Origin: Candidatus Krumholzibacteriota bacterium
Lineage (GTDB): Bacteria > Krumholzibacteriota > Krumholzibacteriia > Krumholzibacteriales > Krumholzibacteriaceae
DNA length: 34,551 nucleotides
Assembly (NCBI GenBank): GCA_030613345.1
Contig: JAUWMD010000001.1
Location: 1 to 34,551, forward strand
Direction of reading: 5' to 3'
In this document: positions 32,501-34,551 of the stretch, in pieces
How positions within the stretch are numbered: position 1 is the first letter of the stretch
How the letters are laid out: each line of letters opens with the position of its first letter
The notes under the pieces: model-generated
The model's database searches: none
The model's input: the letters and a program-made list of their open reading frames with translations, nothing else
What the model was told of the DNA's origin: nothing
Made by a program: the position numbers and the translations under genes

Positions 32501-32531
32501 TTCGCATGCCGTTCTGCCGCGAGCACGGCGT

Positions 32532-33929
32532 CTAGAGGTTGTATCCGGCGAGCCGGCTGAACCTGAACAGGACCCGGAAGAGCTCCGAGCCTGCCTCTGT
32601 CAGCTCGATGTCCCTCCTGTCCATCATGATGCCCGCGGTCTCGAGCGCCTTGTCGAGGCCGTGCAACACGAATTCCGGCTCCATCGTCCAGGTGAAGCTG
32701 GGAACGAATTTCGGGGGGAAGCCCGCAATGAACACATTCGCGTTGAATCCTATGACCGAGCCGGTGTTGATCCTCGTGTTTATCGCGATCTTGGAGTGGT
32801 CGCCGCATACGAGTCCGAGGAACCTCCTGCCGGTATTCCTTATCGAGCCTGCGCACCACGCCTTTATCTTGCCGTAGTTGTTCTTCAGGTCGCTGTTCGC
32901 CGTACCGGCTCCGATGTTGACCCATGACCCTATATAGGAGTGACCGAGGAATCCCTCGTGCTGCTTGTTCGTGTAGCCGGCGATCACGCACTCTCCGACC
33001 TCGCCGCCGATCCTGCACTGCTCGCCGATCGAGGTGCCCTTGCCTATCTTTGCCCCTCCCCTGATTATCGAGAGCCGGCCGATGTAGCACGGTCCGTATA
33101 TGATCGCGTTTGGCTCGATGACTGCGCCGTCGGCGATGATGATGGGGCCCGAAGAGGCGTCGAGTACGGTTCCCGACCTGACCTCGACGCTCTCACCGAT
33201 CAGTATGTCTTCCTCGTTGATCAGGTCTACTCCCTTGAAGAGGGCCGACTCCGGCGCTGCGCCCCTCAGGGGATTCTTGGAGAAATCGTCCTCTATGCAG
33301 GAGCCGTTCTCCACTATGAGCTGCCAGTAGAAAGAGAGCAGCTTTACGTTCGTGTCCTTTACCTTGATTCCGTTTCTGTCCGCCCACACATTGAGGTCTT
33401 CGTTGTAGCCCGACCGGTCATCTTCGAGGCAGTTCTCCCTATCACCGTTCTCGCCCGATACGTTCTTCAGCTCCATTATCACCTTCTCGACCCTCTCGTC
33501 CGAAAGGGACGTGAGCAGGTAGTCGGTGAACGAAGCCGATCTCTCGGCGTCGAGCATGGCAGCCACGGGGACCCCGTTCTTTCTGAGGATCTCGTTCATT
33601 TCCACGCCGCCGCCGACCTGGGCAAGGTCGTCGCCATACGCAAGGAGTCTCCCGTTTACGAAGAAGGTCTCCTTCCCGGACGGCTCGTTAAAGACGGTCC
33701 CCACCTCACTCCCGCCCGATTTATCTTTTTCCTTCAGGGTGGCTGTCAGGTAGGGGCGGCAGAGCAAGCAGACAGATCCGTGATCTACATCGCCCATGAT
33801 ACGCTCCATAAGGGTCTGCGTACCTATCAGAAGGTCGAAAACAGGTTTATTGAGTGTCAGCGGAAAGAAGTTGGGAAATCTGCCGTCCTCGAAGATGCAC
33901 AGAGCCTTCAGGTCCTCGTTACCTTCCAT
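32532..33929 (-). CDS. Bacteroidetes-type GlmU-like nucleotidyltransferase/acyltransferase
   Basis: 465 aa. Resembles the alternate GlmU family of Bacteroidetes (sugar-nucleotide transferase fused to a left-handed beta-helix acyltransferase). The N-terminus has CIFEDGRFPNFFPLTLNKPV. The beta-helix (about 250-400) has hexapeptide runs such as AVIEPNAIIYGPCYIG, and a motif SWVNIGAGTANSDLKNNYG that matches the family. It may make UDP-GlcNAc or a related sugar nucleotide for the cell wall. Start: ATG 33929; ATG 33941 has its SD directly against it (no spacing), so the shorter form is preferred. It follows tRNA-Ala by about 100 bases. Confidence 0.8.
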   Translation of the reverse strand: MEGNEDLKALCIFEDGRFPNFFPLTLNKPVFDLLIGTQTLMERIMGDVDHGSVCLLCRPYLTATLKEKDKSGGSEVGTVFNEPSGKETFFVNGRLLAYGDDLAQVGGGVEMNEILRKNGVPVAAMLDAERSASFTDYLLTSLSDERVEKVIMELKNVSGENGDRENCLEDDRSGYNEDLNVWADRNGIKVKDTNVKLLSFYWQLIVENGSCIEDDFSKNPLRGAAPESALFKGVDLINEEDILIGESVEVRSGTVLDASSGPIIIADGAVIEPNAIIYGPCYIGRLSIIRGGAKIGKGTSIGEQCRIGGEVGECVIAGYTNKQHEGFLGHSYIGSWVNIGAGTANSDLKNNYGKIKAWCAGSIRNTGRRFLGLVCGDHSKIAINTRINTGSVIGFNANVFIAGFPPKFVPSFTWTMEPEFVLHGLDKALETAGIMMDRRDIELTEAGSELFRVLFRFSRLAGYNL

Positions 33930-34025
33930 GGCGTTCCGCATCCTTTCGGATCTGTGGCCGGGCCCGGTATCGTCGGCCTTCGCTCCTCGTTTCCGTCCCC
34001 CTGGGAAGGTCCGGATATAAAAAAA

Positions 34026-34098
34026 TGGAGTTGACGGGGATCGAACCCGTGACCTCTTGTCTGCCAGACAAGTGCTCTCCCAGCTGAGCTACAACCCC
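34026..34098 (-). tRNA. tRNA-Ala(GGC)
   Basis: 73-base cloverleaf: acceptor GGGGTTG/CAACTCC, D-arm GCTC..GAGC, anticodon loop CTGGCAG (anticodon GGC), T-arm ACGGG TTCGATC CCCGT. The G3-U70 pair, the alanine identity element, is present. No CCA is encoded, so it needs CCA-adding enzyme. A run of seven T follows at once and may terminate the transcript. Confidence 0.97.
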
Positions 34099-34108
34099 AA
34101 CGAGCGAT

Positions 34109-34136
34109 ATATTATCAAAAAAGAGCGATGCGTCAA
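34109..34136 (-). promoter_or_regulatory. promoter of tRNA-Ala
   Basis: TTGACG (34136-34131), 16 bases, TAATAT (34114-34109). RNA start about ten bases before the tRNA. Two GAGCGAT direct repeats (34103, 34123) flank the -10. Confidence 0.65.
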
Positions 34137-34186
34137 GTAAAATAGACCGGATGGTGCCATCTCGGCCACAGGTATTCCCAATTGCC

Positions 34187-34204
34187 TTGACACTCCTGTA
34201 TAAT
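34187..34204 (+). promoter_or_regulatory. promoter region of tRNA-Leu
   Basis: TATAAT (34199-34204) is consensus but the nearest -35, TTGACA (34187-34192), is only six bases away. TTGACA could instead pair with a poor -10, TACCTT, 17 bases downstream. Which is used cannot be told. Confidence 0.45.
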
Positions 34205-34224
34205 GAAAATACCTTTCCCTCTGT

Positions 34225-34311
34225 GCCGGAGTGGTGAAACTGGTAGACGCAGGGGACTCAAAATCCCCCGGGGGCAACCTCATGCGGGTTCGATTCCCGC
34301 CTCCGGCACCA
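34225..34311 (+). tRNA. tRNA-Leu(CAA)
   Basis: 87 bases including an encoded CCA. Acceptor GCCGGAG/CTCCGGC with A73; anticodon loop CTCAAAA on a GGGGA/TCCCC stem, anticodon CAA; long variable arm as expected of class II Leu; T-arm GCGGG TTCGATT CCCGC. Divergent from tRNA-Ala. Confidence 0.97.
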
Positions 34312-34436
34312 TTTGCTTCCAATGAGTTAGGTGAATCAGCCTACCGCCTCCTTATATATATGCAATAGGGATTGTGCCTGGATTTGTACCTAAACTATAA
34401 ATTATTCTTTAATCGACGTTGTTGGAAATCAGATCC

Positions 34437-34500
34437 ATCACCCAAGGCGAAGCCAGGCGAGTGCGCAAATGCCTCTGTTATATGACATGGACTGGGTGAT
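34437..34500. repeat. 8-bp inverted repeat around a promoter
   Basis: ATCACCCA (34437-34444) and TGGGTGAT (34493-34500) are a perfect pair 48 bases apart. The right arm is inside the spacer of the promoter at 34482-34511, the position of a repressor site. Confidence 0.45.
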
Positions 34501-34511
34501 TGTGATATAAT
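34482..34511 (+). promoter_or_regulatory. promoter of a gene beyond the window
   Basis: ATGACA (34482-34487), 18 bases, TATAAT (34506-34511) with an extended -10 TG at 34503-34504. The SD GGAGGGG at 34540-34546 is followed by the window end, so a start should lie a few bases beyond 34551. ATG 34530 also opens a frame to the window end but lacks an SD. Bases 34312-34480 are AT-rich with nothing recognised. Confidence 0.65.
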
Positions 34512-34551
34512 GGCACTGACATGGTGTCAATGAATCGTTGGAGGGGAATCA

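Noticed and set aside
1..34551. CRISPR arrays, insertion sequences, rRNA
   Set aside because: No regularly spaced repeats, transposase motifs or rRNA sequence were seen by eye.

Overview
The window looks like chromosome of a free-living, didermic bacterium of moderately high GC content that uses Shine-Dalgarno sites (GGAGG-type sites precede many starts). Three genes point to the FCB side of the tree or a related uncultivated phylum: a PorV/UPF0164-like outer-membrane protein, a Bacteroidetes-type GlmU-like enzyme and a 31-residue AURKAIP1/COX24 (mS38-like) protein. Good SD sites and TTG/GTG starts argue against Bacteroidetes proper. Candidates are lineages such as Krumholzibacteriota, Eisenbacteria or Latescibacterota. 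This placement is an inference from gene content, not a phylogeny.

Layout. Almost everything is on the minus strand. Reading that strand from right to left:
- 34098-31691: tRNA-Ala(GGC), a GlmU-like nucleotidyltransferase/acyltransferase and a stand-alone pterin-binding methyltransferase.
- 31690-31188: a gene-free stretch with a strong plus-strand promoter feeding a highly structured putative ncRNA, then the HU promoter, a terminator-like hairpin and a possible 8-codon leader peptide.
- 31187-30213: HU, its terminator, the 31-aa mS38-like protein and a PilZ protein.
- 30043-25085: a signalling operon with a receiver-GAF-PAS-histidine kinase, an NtrC-type regulator and a second sigma54-type activator with a degenerate receiver.
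- 24941-21423: a PorV-like protein and two tandem GlgC paralogs, the first lacking key catalytic residues.
- 21431-19605 (plus strand): an MltD-like LysM lytic transglycosylase.
- 19394-16417: a GGDEF diguanylate cyclase and a reduced ComEC-like channel.
- 16274-9561: purN-purC-purH-guaA followed by a Slt-type transglycosylase.
- 9280-5633: a TPR protein, a DnaJ-TPR protein and a membrane-anchored PQQ beta-propeller protein.
- 5518-1: secA, smg (DUF494) and topA, the last cut by the window edge.
On the right, tRNA-Leu(CAA) is divergent from tRNA-Ala. The last 240 bases are AT-rich and end in a strong promoter and ribosome site for a gene just outside the window.

How it fits together. The purine operon takes GAR to IMP and then XMP to GMP, with only some pathway steps present here. 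Two transglycosylases, the GlmU-like enzyme and SecA serve the cell envelope. The GlgC pair probably makes ADP-glucose as a heteromeric enzyme with one catalytic and one regulatory subunit. The GGDEF and PilZ proteins are two ends of c-di-GMP signalling but are not in one operon. The least explained parts are the structured RNA at 31418-31593, the HU leader, and the DnaJ/TPR/PQQ operon, whose members are individually recognisable but whose joint role is unknown to me.
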